Source of the DNA: Telopea speciosissima
Lineage: Eukaryota; Streptophyta; Magnoliopsida; Proteales; Proteaceae
DNA: 64,000 bases
NCBI RefSeq assembly: GCF_018873765.1
Contig: NC_057926.1
Coordinates: 50,769,043 to 50,833,042 of the forward strand
Direction of reading: 5' to 3'
Below the pieces are notes generated by a model. The model was given only the letters and a program-made list of their open reading frames with translations, searched no databases and had not been told where the DNA came from. Made by a program: the position numbers and the translations under genes. Each line of letters begins with the position of its first letter. The stretch's first letter is position 1. Below are positions 21,570 to 34,900 of this stretch, one piece after another.

Positions 21570-22619
21570 TCATCGTTGATTAATAGCATTCTCAAGAACC
21601 AGCCTCAAGCGGCGAGCCATTACATCTAGTTCCGCCGCTCTTTGCTCTCGCCACCTTTTCTCAAAAGCTATTGCCTTCCCCTGTTTCGACGATTCCGCTG
21701 GAGTAGATGAAGACGTAGACGTCTGGTCCGGATAAAGAAGCTCTTGGCGAACGAGTGTCATTCTCACCTCCTTGAGGGATCTATCAAAAACATCCAAAAT
21801 GGTTTTCGCCGCGAACCGTCCAAGCCCACCACCATCTTCACCGACTGGCAAATACGGCTCCTCTTCATGTCCACTGCCGAGATTGTTCTCTAAATTCATT
21901 TCAGTATCTTCCTCGGTAATATCAGCGTCGTTGATGTTAGGTTGAACTGGTGGTGGAGGAGGAGGGGGAGGAAGACAAGCAGAAGGGGTAGGAGAGAAAC
22001 TCACCCTAACACTAACCTTAGAGGGCTTCCGCTTATTAGACTGAAAGGGAGATGAAGAGGCATATGAAGGATGCCATAACTGATTGGAAAGATCGAAGAG
22101 CGCACGATCGTGCGGAGCAAGAAGCGAAGGATCAAGGCCACGTGAAATTCGGGTAGAGATAACGCGAAATTTCTTACGAAGACGACGAAGCTTCTCTGAA
22201 AGCTGGGATCTGGTGTAGGGTTGAGGCATGGACTGTGAGAAGCGATCGTAGAAGAGAGGGAGGTCTCGAGGAAAGATAAACCCATCTGCGGAGCATTCGA
22301 GGAGGCCTTGGAGGAATCGAATTTCGTCGGATTCGGGCCATATGCGATGGAATTTGAACGGAGGAGGCTTGAGATCGTCTTCGGCTGCTGCTTCGAGGTC
22401 TTCGCCGTCGATGATGTTGTTGTCGTTTTCTTCGTCAGCGATTTCGATTTTGGGGATCTGGTTCGGAACGGGAGAGGGACAGACAGGGTTAGGGCTAGGA
22501 TTATTAGTATGAATAGATGGAATTTCAGGAGTTTTGCGTTTGACGGGAAGCTTGCGAGCTGCGGCCTTAATGGAGAGGAGTTGGTGTTGTGGCTGTGGAG
22601 GGGTCGGGGTTGAGGCCAT
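21570..22619 (-). CDS. GeBP/STOREKEEPER-type DNA-binding protein
   Basis: An intronless, complete 349-residue protein starting at a good Kozak ATG (CCATGGCC). Residues 88-184 form the DUF573 domain of the plant GeBP/STOREKEEPER-like transcription factors: RIWPESDEIRFLQGLLEC, FYDRFSQSM, YTRSQLSEKLRRLRKKFRV, DRALFDLSNQLWHP. It is preceded by a Pro-rich N-terminus and an acidic patch (58-82), and followed by a basic KRKPSK segment (196-201), eight prolines (217-224), a second acidic stretch, and a helical C-terminal region (268-295 and 318-347) that in the family serves dimerisation. Family members act in the nucleus on trichome, cytokinin and storage genes; the target here is unknown. Many GeBP genes lack introns, which agrees. 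GC is higher than in the neighbours. Confidence 0.93.
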   Translation of the reverse strand: MASTPTPPQPQHQLLSIKAAARKLPVKRKTPEIPSIHTNNPSPNPVCPSPVPNQIPKIEIADEENDNNIIDGEDLEAAAEDDLKPPPFKFHRIWPESDEIRFLQGLLECSADGFIFPRDLPLFYDRFSQSMPQPYTRSQLSEKLRRLRKKFRVISTRISRGLDPSLLAPHDRALFDLSNQLWHPSYASSSPFQSNKRKPSKVSVRVSFSPTPSACLPPPPPPPPVQPNINDADITEEDTEMNLENNLGSGHEEEPYLPVGEDGGGLGRFAAKTILDVFDRSLKEVRMTLVRQELLYPDQTSTSSSTPAESSKQGKAIAFEKRWREQRAAELDVMARRLRLVLENAINQR

Positions 22620-25600
22620 GGATGGAGGGCTTCGCCTTTGGTCTTTGGGAGAAAAGGGGTTGGGGTTTGATCAAAACTTCGAAGGTCGAAGGTCGAAGGG
22701 CGCAGGGCGAAGGGTTCACTGACTCACTGCACGAACCAACCAACGAACCCTCTCTCTTTCTTTCTCTGTTTTTTCTCTGTGGATGTCTGGCTGGATCTGA
22801 GTATGAGGATGGGACGGACGTTTAAGGTTTGGTTTTGACTTTTGACTTGTCATTAGGGGGTTAGGGGCTAACCTTGGGCCCATGGTTTTAGACATATCAG
22901 ACAAATTTATCTTTGAATCTCCTTTAAAAATGGAATTTTAGACCATTTTATCCCTTGTCGGTACCGTATGACATACAGTATCAGCACAATGAAGATATAC
23001 TTAGAATCATGCCTGGACCAATATTAGGTGGCTCCAAGTAAGGAGAGAGGATGCGTGAAGACTTGTCTTCCCCAGGTCAAAACCGTTGGATTGGATCATT
23101 AAAAAAAAACCCGTTGGATTGGAATCCTGTCTATAGTTTGTTGTGGGATTTATTGAAATTCTGCAACTAAAATTGCTTTGCCATTTTGCATCAAATTAGT
23201 ACGATTGGAAGGTGTCAATTAGGTCAGCTGGTAAAGTATCTGGTTGATTTCAAGGATTTAGTTCACGGTATTGGAGTCATGGTTGTAGGTATTGGTTTGG
23301 TATCGGCAGATTTATATTGGTATTCGGTGATTGAGGTCAATATCAATTCCTAGTCGATTTTGTATTGATATAATGGTATGGATTAAGGGTAAAATCGTCT
23401 GATATTGTGTCAATACATTGATCCTTATCTGATCCATATCGATTCTCTCCCCCTTACTCTTTTGAAATGACCCTTACCCCTCTTGCATGATACCTTATCC
23501 TCCACTCCCATTGGTGCCACATGTTAATTTATCATACACAGGCGGTATACGATTCTTAAATCCATGTGTTAGTTGTAATGGAGACCTAGTATTGACTCCT
23601 AATTCGTGCCTTCATCCTCCTCTTTCCATCCCTTCTCATAGTTTTCCCTAGGATAAAAGTATGATCCCTTTGTATCAAATACAAAATCAAAGATTACAAA
23701 CTCCAACGATCTTGACTTATAGGTTCCATTTGTTTTCAAGTATGATCCATCTGAAAAAAAATTATCAGATAAATAATTATAAGAAGGAAGAGGGTTCCTG
23801 TCATAGAGGAACACGCCAATGAGATACGATAAAACAATATCATAAATTGAAGAACAAAGATATCATTATATGAGGAAGAGAGACAGATAGATACAGACAG
23901 ACGTACTAGCTTATACTACCCCAGTGGCCGCTGAGAGAACATTTTCCCTTATAAGAAATAGATAAGAGTTTTTCTTCACCCATGGTATAGAGGGAGCCTC
24001 AATATCTGAGTCTAGACCATTGGATTTTTTTTTTCTTGGTAATAACCATTGGATTGAATTGGAGATATAAATAGTCTCTTCCTCATACAATAGGAAATGA
24101 GTGTTTAATGAAGGTATTCACTGTTCATGAGTCCGATCATGCGAAAAAACTCTCTTAAAAAATATAATTTGTGTAGAGGGCAGTCTCGGAGCTGGATCAT
24201 CTCCAGCGTGCCAATCCCTCAAATGCGCATCCGACGGCTAGGATCACCTGCCTCCAGCGGTTGATGCGCTGGAGAGGATATCAATCTGGGCAGTCTCTCA
24301 CCTAATTCGGCCAGAGTGGTTCAAAACAGCTGTCTGAAACCAAAGGAGGAAACAAAAAAAGACATACCGGTGCACCTTTCCTCTTTTGTTTATGCACCAA
24401 TTAGGAGACCTGATAGATTAGGATACAGAATTAAATATTCATCAACAGCTTATAGCAACGATGGTTTATTAGTCACAGGTGATTTAAATGGCATTTAGTA
24501 CCAGTTTGAAAAATTAGGAGGGCCGGTTGGACAGTCAAACTTTAGAAACTTAGAATCAGGTACAGATCGGCCTTTATTGATTATGGTTTGATTTCGGTCA
24601 GATTGGCTGTACATATAATAAAAGTTTATTGGAATCAACCCGGTTAATTCTCAGTCGCATCAGCCAATTCCACCGATTCCCAGTTTTTTAAACCCTAGGA
24701 ACAGTTCCTAAACATTATACAATGGTGCACTTGTTAAACCAACACACAGGCATCGTCTTGCGGTCTTGTTTACGAATTAGGATAGGCGTTAAACCATCTC
24801 AAATACAACTTACAAAGTCTTTACTGGACTTTTACATTGGTGATACTAAACAATTACCAAAACTTTTTTTTTTGGATGTCCAACTGGAGCAAGCTCTCCC
24901 TGTACCTTAGAGTCAGCCGTTCAAATGCAAATCCAAGGCCACAAATTACTTCACTATTTCCTGTGAATTGGAGCGTTTCATCTCCACGAGTACCATTGAA
25001 AGGGCACAAGGTTGGGCCATCAAGACCAATGACAGCACCAAGGAAGAAGATCACCAATGTTGTAGTCACATCGGATTGCGTTATTCTAGGGATACACCAT
25101 ATTTCATACACGAGCGTCAATGAAAAACTAATCCGACAAAAAAATTTATAGCTTGTTGAGGGATTTTGAGTGGGAAAAGAAATATACTTTAGATGAACCA
25201 CAAATTGGGATTTTTAGTGGGAAAAGTAAAATACTTTAGAGATGAACCACGAATTTCAGTAACAAATAAATCCTATAATCCCCTACCAAGTACCAAGTGT
25301 TAGAATAAAAAAAAAGAAGAAACATTAAAAGGGCACAAACCTTTGAGCAACTCTAACCATTGAGAATGGGAAACTGTGTTATGTAGGGTAAATGTAAACC
25401 ATATGTTTAGAACCCCAACTTTGACAGACTGTCAGATCAATATATGGTGTCCTCTTCCCGTTCAACAGTTCACCTATACGGCGACCCAAATGGCAGAAAT
25501 CAGGATGCATGAGCTACAATCCCCATCTATGGTCCGACCTGCACATCCTTGGAATCACACATTTTACATTTTAACAGAGTTTGAAGAATTTGAAGCAGAT

Positions 25601-25901
25601 AGATAATGGGAAGTTTGTAGGAAAAAATGAAGTCTTCTATACATTTCCCCTAGGGGAAAAACTCAGGTTCTCTGACCGAACCTCATGAATCATGTATCAA
25701 TAATTCCTCCCATATGTAGGGTATTTTCACCCCAGAATCATAAGCACTCATATTCTGTTAAGCAGTGGACATTCCCCTTCATCCCTGGGTATCTCTTTTT
25801 TTTTCTCCCGATATTTTGGTCACAGGACAATCATTTGGAAATTTGTATGCTAGGGGATCCTGATTACAATCTTCAATAGTGAGGAACCACCATTGTTTTA
25901 A
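22620..25901. other. Intergenic, GeBP-like gene to HRD3 3' end
   Basis: No recognised exon. 23260-23450 is rich in GGTATCGG/TATTGGTAT words; 24505-24710 in GGTCAGATTGG/CCGATTCC words, both members of a dispersed GATCGG-type repeat also seen at 29447, 36456 and 50345. A CTCTCCAG-type MITE lies at 24185-24295. Confidence 0.5.
24185..24295. repeat. CTCTCCAGCG-type MITE copy
   Basis: GATCATCTCCAGCGTGC near 24196 faces GCGCTGGAGAGGATATC near 24266 as terminal inverted repeats. The interior GCATCCGACGGCTAGGAT resembles GCATCTAATGGCTAGG in the copy at 41285-41390. No target duplication could be fixed. Confidence 0.5.
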
Positions 25902-28900
25902 CTAATTGGGACCGGGTGCATCAAGCTCATTGGGTTGGACTGGGAGGGGCACCTCACCAGGCCCAGCAGCTGCATGCCTTCTTTGCCGCTCACGAAGGTA
26001 GAGGACCGTCAATAGGCAAACAAATAGAGTAAGGATTGTCGCGTTCCCTTCATCCATGATCACGTTCTCTATCCACGCTCCCAATTTTGGATAGACTTCT
26101 GGCAATGAATCAATAAATCCAACCTGAAAAGATAAAATAGAAAGCCAGTCAGGGAGTCTGGGATCACTGAATAACCCAAAACATAAGGTCAGCTAAAATG
26201 AAATTTCTCTTCAAGATGGCAGTATCAAGCACAGGAGAAACTTCAAGTAGAAACATAAAGCTAATGACTCTCTGCAATAACTGGGCCCCAATGAAAACAT
26301 TAAGAGCTATTTTTACAATTACATACAGACAAATTCATGATGTACACGGTTGGTTGATTTGTACTTCTAGGCTAGGTTTCCGGGCTGTCCAGCCAGGGTT
26401 GTACAAGTGGCAATTAGCTGGCTGGCAGACCCAATATGATTCAACCCCTCCCCTATGTGGCAAGTTCTCAGCCAATTAGTAGAAAAAAGCATGAAAGCTT
26501 ATTCCTAACTTCTGTTTGGAGAACAAAATGAAAACTGGAAATACAAATCAGCTACTATTTAACAAAAAGGACTGACGAATACATGATCAACAGGGGCGTT
26601 GTCCATGCTGCAAATCAAGAGGGTAAACCACGCCCTGGATTGGCCAAATCAAAATCCTACATGATGCGAACCATATGACTACAAACTACAACCTGTTTCC
26701 CTCGCAGAAATACATTGTTACTTGTTGCCCCTTCTTCTTCCACAATTCATACGTAAATTAATAAGTGTCCCTGCTGGATGGGGTGGTACAGCAATACTAC
26801 TGATTAACTACACAAGAATCCAATACCCACCCAAATTGTTTTGCATTGTTGTCTAACCCACCAAAAAAAAAATTTGCATTGTAACAATCTACATACAGAA
26901 GAATATTTGTTCCGATAATCATTTGCCAAAACTAAATCAACTTTTACTTCTCAATCCAATGGCAATAAACCTCACTGACAAGATCTACTCGATCATTGGA
27001 TCTAAAAGGAAAAAAATAAGAGATGCTACAGATTTATGGAAAGTGGGACCCTATTCTGAGTCACCAACCTAAAACCGAAAATATTGTGGTTTCAAACCTT
27101 CGATAATCAGTTAGTCAGAACTCAGAATTTGATGCAACCAAATCATTTCCAATAACATCCACAGAGCATGAGCATTAGAACACAGAAGTGTTTTACAACT
27201 CAAAACACTGACTCAGAAGTCAATTGAGCAGAGTCCATTCAACTAGTAGTGAGTTGACTCTTGAACTCGATAATAGACACTACACTCTGTAAACCAACAC
27301 CCCCCCACCCCACCCCACCCACAAATAAAAAAAAAAGGTAGTAGTGAAGTACCCATCTTTACACAATACTACATGAGCATGCAACGGGAAACATGCCCAG
27401 AGTTGCATTGGTGCCAAGGCGAACCTATGTAGGGGCCAGGCGCTTTGTTGCCTCGTGCCTAAGTGACGTAGGCATACATATACAAGGTGGGGGTTAGATG
27501 TAAAATATAGTATTTTCTCCTTTAATATGTTATTTTGAGGACCTTATATGTAAAATAAAGAATTTATTTATTTTCCTTGTAAATATGAAGGAGCAATTTA
27601 CAAAATTAAAAAATATATATCTTTGAACTTATAATTTAACAAATGCTTCTTCCTCTTTTGATGTGTCAATGGTGGAAGAGGTGGTGGAGCTGGTGGATGC
27701 AGCCAGAGTTCCAGGTACAAAACTCCCTTCTCCTCCATCTTCTTCTTCTTCCTTACGAATTTTACATTGGAAGACAATGAGAGCAGGGAGATTCAAATCC
27801 AGTTTCAAGACTGGTTCTGCTAGTTCTGCCCGCCTAATTGCCCTAGGCGTGCAGTATATGACTATATGTAATATAACAATGATAATTTTATATAATTATG
27901 CTATATGCAACATAGAAGCCATATCAATGCAATATGATATAATTATATTAGTAATAACCTAATATGAGCAAACAAACATATAATAAGCAAAGCATGGGAT
28001 ATAATATAAGCATATTCATCAAAAAACAAAACAAAATAAATATAAAGCAACGTAAACTTGTTAAGTGTCAACAGGGCCTGGATGCCTAGACGGTGCCTAG
28101 TCGACGCCTTGACAACTATCCATAGTCTATTCCATCAAGCTTCATAGAAACTTCAAGTTACTATATCTCTTCATCCATCCATCAGTTGAATGCCTCCTTC
28201 TAGTATCAATTTGACCATCTCCCTGCCTTCATTCGACAGTGTTTTCAAGTCCATCCCTTGGTTAGAAATCTCTGTGGTTGTAAGTTTCTAAATTTGTGTT
28301 TGAGTTTCTATTTTTTAACAAGTGTCTTGCAATTCAGCCATCAACTGAGGCTGGGTTTTTGAAGTGTTCAAGGTACCCTTACCCCCTACCATCAACAGTG
28401 TTTTGAGTCCCATCAGTGGTGGCTTTGGGCTGTTATTGCTGGTTCTCCCTTAGTTACTATTTTGGGAACACGTCTCTAATCTTAGTTATGGTTATGTGTT
28501 GCAACTGAGAGTTTGAGGGTTTCATAATGGAATTATTAACTACTGCTTACATCAGTTTGACAATGTATTGACCTAGGGATCAAGGGTTCTTCCTAGTTTC
28601 TAAATTTGCGCAGCAAGCTACCATTCCAGTGACCTTATTGTTTGGTGTTAAATTAGGTTTTGGACCAAGACCAACTTTGTGGCTTAACTTTAGTGTCGAT
28701 TCCCTATACTGTTGGCCTATTTCTTAGGCTTATTACCACCCTGTTATTACTGATAAGTAAGGGTTATGCTAGCTGTATAATATTACCCATTGGTCCTGTT
28801 GTTGGGTTGGGTGTTACTTGATATTTAGTGACCCTAGTCCCATCACTAAGATAATTCAATAACTCAACCAGCCCAGCCTCCTCACAATTCTAATTGAGTT

Positions 28901-31900
28901 GGTCAACAACTCAAATTTTGATTAGACTCAAAATGGCTGAGATTCAAACATAATTCCTGATTTGCCAGTTAACTTGGTACTTATCTGGGCTCATAGATGC
29001 AATTCAAGTTTTCGCAGATTCTGGTCCAGAAGGAATTCTGCTCACATTGTCATTCACATCAGTCACAGCATTATGAATCTTTGGTATCAGCTGCCCATAA
29101 AATTATAAATAGAGTTGTTTTGTATATATAAACTTTCAAAATTAGCAAATAATATTTATTGGAAACATATCAATTATGACTTTCTTTCCAGTATTTGATT
29201 CCAACTTGAAGTCCTTCCCTTAGCAACCATGGGAGATAAAAGTCTGAGTTTCTTAACTGGGAAGGCTACTGTTCATAATCAGTTGGAATTCTACAAGAAA
29301 AAGATAGCAAGAAACCAATAAGAATTGAAAATGAGGTGAATGACAAAAATCTTCTTGTTAATCTACTTCAAAGGGGGCACATATAGGTTGAAAATGGTGC
29401 ACAAATATGTTTCTATTAGGTAGTTTATATTGTACAAGTAGCTAAGATGTTAAATCTCGGAATTGAATGCCAGATCAGACACTACTGATCCCAAGACAGA
29501 TCAGCCAATTCAGCCCAATGCAATCTGCTGATGGCATCAGCCAGGATCAAAGCCCAATACAAGCTGATGATATTCACAGAATATTGAATGGTATCAGCCA
29601 GGATCGGGTGGATCGGCCGATACACATTATCCCAATCCCGGAATTTAAAACAATGACGGTAGCTTCTTCGTATATACTTGTATGTTAATTACAAAGAAAA
29701 CCCAAAGGAAGGAAACCATTTGTGAAAAGACATTGAAACAGTCTATGATTGGGAGAAAATTTCTTATTTCTTATGAAAGAAATCAAGGAACCAATAATCT
29801 CACCAGGAAGCTATTGGCATAGTTTTTTCTTATCCACAAGCTCATGAGAGCCAGTGTGACAGGCAATTTGGCAGCTGGATCATTCTCTAGGGCCTGATCA
29901 TAGTATCGCTTGGCGAGATGAAGATCAAAAGGAAGCCCTTGGCCATGCTCATGCATGTATCCAAGGTTGAACATGGCTTGTGCATTGGATTGTGATTTAG
30001 CATGCATGTAAGCCTCTGCTGCACGTTCATAATCTCTTTCAGTACCCTGCAATAAAAAAAGAATAAAGAGTGAATTTAAGATGAGCAGATACTCAGAGAG
30101 AAGGACAGCATGAAAAGCAAATTTTCAGCTCTTAGAGCTCAGAGAGGCTTATTAGTAAGACACATACCCGACCATAGTAATATGCATCCCCAATCAGAAG
30201 AGCAGCATGTTCATTACCCTGTTCTGAAGCCTGCCACCACAGAGAATGTGCACGTTGATGCCTTTCTGCATCCGTGCAAAACCCATCCTCTCCCATGCAC
30301 ATACTACGTTCTCCAAATCTGTCAAGAATCCATGCGGCATTACTTTGTGCCACCTCATATCCTAGCTCCGCCATTCTTGAGTACAAGAGGAATGCTTTTC
30401 CCACTTCACCCTTCAAGTATGACTCCAAAGCCCATCTTGATAAAGAACTCCAAGGTCCCCGCTCTGCAACTAACTTGTACAAGCCAGTAGCCTGAACCGA
30501 ACAGAATTTAACTATCAGGAAATATACATGATTATCTATTCAGGCAAATGAGCGGTGTCAGATTTCTTCTTGGTGTTTTTAGAGCAGCTTTCTTCTTTTT
30601 CTTTTTCTTTTTTTTTCAATTCTCTTTGTCTTATTGTTTGCATTATTTGTTTATTGATTTTGTTACCAAGAAGTCCTGCTAATCATATCTGATGGGACCC
30701 GACCTTTCTCATATAATCTTCTTATCTCTTTCAGTTGTTCATTGCCTTTCACATTAAAGATATAACCTAGAGCATATCCAGTATCTGGAATCCTCCAGCT
30801 TTAAGAAACCCCTCCAGAGATATTTTGTTTACTTTTGCAAGTCTATGGATAGATGGAAGGGAACCAGCATGATTGCCAAAATCTGTGTCTTCCAGTTTGG
30901 AATATCCATACTCTATTTCTCGTACCAATCAATTTTGGGCTGTTTGGTATTGGTGCAAAGGCATTTTAGTCTTTTCCAACATTTAAAATTGGATATTTGC
31001 ATTGTTCATGCTTTCGGATAATGCAATAGGTGGAAGATAGTCCTGCTAAGAAGGGTTGTTCTTCAAGTCAAATCATGTTTATAGAAGATTTGAGATTAAT
31101 TGAGAAATACCAAAGCAAGAGTTTCTCCTGAGAAAGCTGGTTTTCCTACCACTAAGATTCTTGTTAAATGACTTGAGATCAATGAGACCAACAGGACCAT
31201 TTTCATTTCTGTTTATTCTGATTTGTCAGCTGGCTGCTTCTAGATATTGCAAGGGAAAGTTTTTATCTCTGTTCATGTATAAGTCAAATATAGATACATT
31301 CAGAACAAAAGAAAGTACAATTACACATACTAGGATGTATAAGAAAACTAAATGCTGACTCATACTTTAACACCTCAACTCTCAAGTGTAGGACTATTAG
31401 GAGATATATAAGGTGCTAGATTCTGATTCATAAAGAGCTTTTAAAATGAGGGGAAAAAAACCCTTCTCTTATGCAATGCACATTAATTATATCAGTGTAA
31501 CAATATTGAAACAATAGCACAACAATGTAAAGAAGCAATTATGAATTTGCATTAGGAAACACCAAAGGATCCTGTCATTAGAGAGAAGATACTACTGGAA
31601 AATGTTTCATGGAGGCCTCATCCAAGATGATTTCAGTCCAAAAAACCAAGTTAGAGTGAAATATAGTTATTAGAGAAGGAAATGTTGGAGACACTCCACA
31701 TGGCATTAAGCTTTTAATCTCCAGGTCGACATAGATTTTGTACATGTCAATCACTTAATTGAATGGGAAGGTCATCCATTCTAACCCATACTTAATTCAA
31801 AATCAGACAGCAACAGAGCAAAGCAAGGATAACAAAAGATATGATTATCATCTACACCTACTCTTACAAAATTATATTGGTCGACAAATAATAATCCAGC

Positions 31901-34900
31901 AGTCTACAGATGACTTAAAGAAAGGAAAAGGGAAAACTGATGAATCAGTCTAGAGACTGGGATAATGTCAATTTCTCCATAGAACTAACAATCTACTTCT
32001 GTACGTGAATCAATCTTCTTCGATTTCTAGATAGCTATAATCATTGTTGTCCTCTTTTATTGAGAATTGATTGTTTGGTAGATGAACATGCAGGTATCCC
32101 ATCGGATGCTCATAAGGTCACACAGACAGATCTAATAAAGGAGGATCCTTGTGAAACTGAAAATCAACAGAGAAACCATTTAAAAAGAGAAGGATGCAGC
32201 CATGGTCCCTGCTGCGAGACAGAGTGGTCAAATTTAATTTTGATGGGCCCTCACTTGGTGACTCGGGTCCATTGGGAGTGAGAAGAATCATTGGAAACAG
32301 CAAGAGCTCAAGAGTAAGCATATACTTTCACACTATTGGACAGGGTGACTCCAAAAGGGGGCTGCGATTTTAACCCTACGAGCTGGGTAAGAGTTTGCCA
32401 TCCAAAGAGGATTTTCAAATTTAGTTATGGAGGATGACTCATTTGGCAATACCATAGGCTGCTTGCAAAGAAGATACACAATTGAGATTCACACATGTGA
32501 TATTTGGGGTTCAGGTGACTATCATTTCAACAGAAGCCAAGGTAAGTGAATGACATGGCAAATTTGATGACCAAGCAAGGGGTTGTCAGATCTAGATCAA
32601 TATCAGTTTTAATCCTTATGATTGGGGTTAGTTTCATTTCCCTGTTCACATGCACTGGGAGGCCTTTGCCCTAGCCTTTTGAGGCTTGTTCTATTATTGT
32701 AAACAGATTGTTTCTCAATAAATTAAAAAAGAAAAAGAAAAAGTATAGGAGAAAGGGGCAAAAAAACACATGGCTAAACCCTATATGCAAAACATAACCA
32801 TAATTGAAAAGATTTTGGGAACAAAAAAGGAGTTTATAAGCATGACAGCACAAGTCGAAAGCACTTACCATAGGAACATTTTTCTTAAGCCCAACACCTG
32901 TATGGAACATTTTTGCCAATTGGTAAAACGCCTTTGGTTGCCCAGCATTAGCTGCTGTGATGAAAAACTTGCATGCTAACCTAACATCTTTTTTAACACC
33001 AATTCCTTTCAGGTACAACACCCCCAGGTTATAGTGCCCACCAGGCTCCTCATTATCTGCAGCCTTCTCAAAGTACTCTTTTGCCTACAATGATAAAGTT
33101 CAATTCAAAACTGGCACCCATTTCTAATTCAACAGAATGAATTAATCTTCAGAAAAAACCAGTAACTAAAAGTGGCTCACAAAAGAACAGAAGAGAAACA
33201 AACTCTCAAAATACTCATTTGGATGATATTGTAGCATAACTCAATTAGGACATTATCATGTGACTCACACCAACTGCTTCAGCAATTGACCCAATGTTTG
33301 CGCCATTTTTTGAAACATGGAATAACCGAAATTTCATGAAATATTTCGGTTTCAAGAAATCGCAAAACGAAAGGGGTCAACTATACAGGCATACTCCAGC
33401 ACTCACTGATTTTGCACCTTCTATTTTCAACTCATTTCGTGGGTGTTGAAAAGAAGAGGGGGGGGGGGGGAACCCATATTTTATGATTTTTAGCCAAATC
33501 GCCTACATTTCTTGGTGGAACAAGGTGTTGGGGACTACAGACTACTACAACACATTTGCAATCGACGATCAATTAGGATATATTTTGAATTAATTTTTGC
33601 AAAGAATATGGTAAATATTTAGTGCTTGACCTTCAATTTTTATATGTTAGACACCATAGGCTGATCTATGACTTCACAAAGTTGGATTTATTTATGAGTT
33701 TTTAGATTGTTTTTAAAATTTCTGATTAAAAAAAACGATTTTCTTGAAATGACTTTTTGAAGAAAAAAAAGGGTTAATATATATTGGTTGAGACTCAATT
33801 TTATAAATGAAAGAAATTGTTGGCCGATCTACAGCTTCACGAAGTCGCATTTATTTTAATTGTTTTAACTGAATTTTTTGTGTTCTAGTATTAAGTTATG
33901 TGTAGCATAGACCACATAAGAGAAACTGTACATAAGACAGGGTATAATGTGCACTAGCAACCTAGGGATTATGGGTATGTTTATTTACAATGTAAAGGTT
34001 CAAATATGTTTAGAGATGCTTAATTAGGCTTTCCCTGAAGTTTCGGGCCAAAAAATGGCTCCATTTGATCACCCAAATGGCTAATCAAAATTTTAACCAG
34101 TTTCTTACTAGCTGTGCCATTGAGAATTACATTAGAAATGCTATGCAGCTAACACCTCATCCAAACTAGTAAGTGGTTCATGGTGTGGTTCAGAAGAGCA
34201 TTTTCCATACACACTTTATTGTAATTCTCAGCATAGCTGATTCAGAAGTATAATATCAGTTTTCCTTTTCCTGGAGCTTAAGGTGTGAAGCACTTGAGAA
34301 AAGACACTATTATTATGGTCAACAAATCAATTGGAGATTATGCATTGGGGTGCAGCTCAGTAGCCCAACCTAAAGAAGGAAATCATCCACACAGAGCCTA
34401 GCGCAACCCAAGGTCCATCAAGGTTAACACAATATTTCCCACTATCTCCCGAAAATCATCAAACCCTCAGCTAAAGTGGATGCTTATTTTGTGTTCCATT
34501 GTAGCTTAGATGTTTGGACCTAGGGAGGTTCCGAATGGGAGGTCATAAAGGCATGTGTAAGCATGTAGGGAGTAACGGAAGTGTTCTCCAACTCAGAATA
34601 CGATGCTAAATGTCATGCTTTTTTATCTTACAGAGTTGCAGTATTATGGGTTTTCGGGCAGGATTTTTTTTTCTTTTTATTTTGTTTGGGTGCTACTTTA
34701 TGCGGCGTTCCAGCAATCAAAAGATGGAAGTAGCTCAATGGCCTAAGATATACACATCGTGAAGACAGCCTAAGCCAGTTTTAAGCAACAGAAAGACTAA
34801 GGCAGCATCCCTGAACAAAGAGAGTTTTGAGAAACGGAAGTTTCAATGTAAGGGGGAAAAACGCTCGGTGTTCTACATGAACCTAAAGCTGAAAAAAACA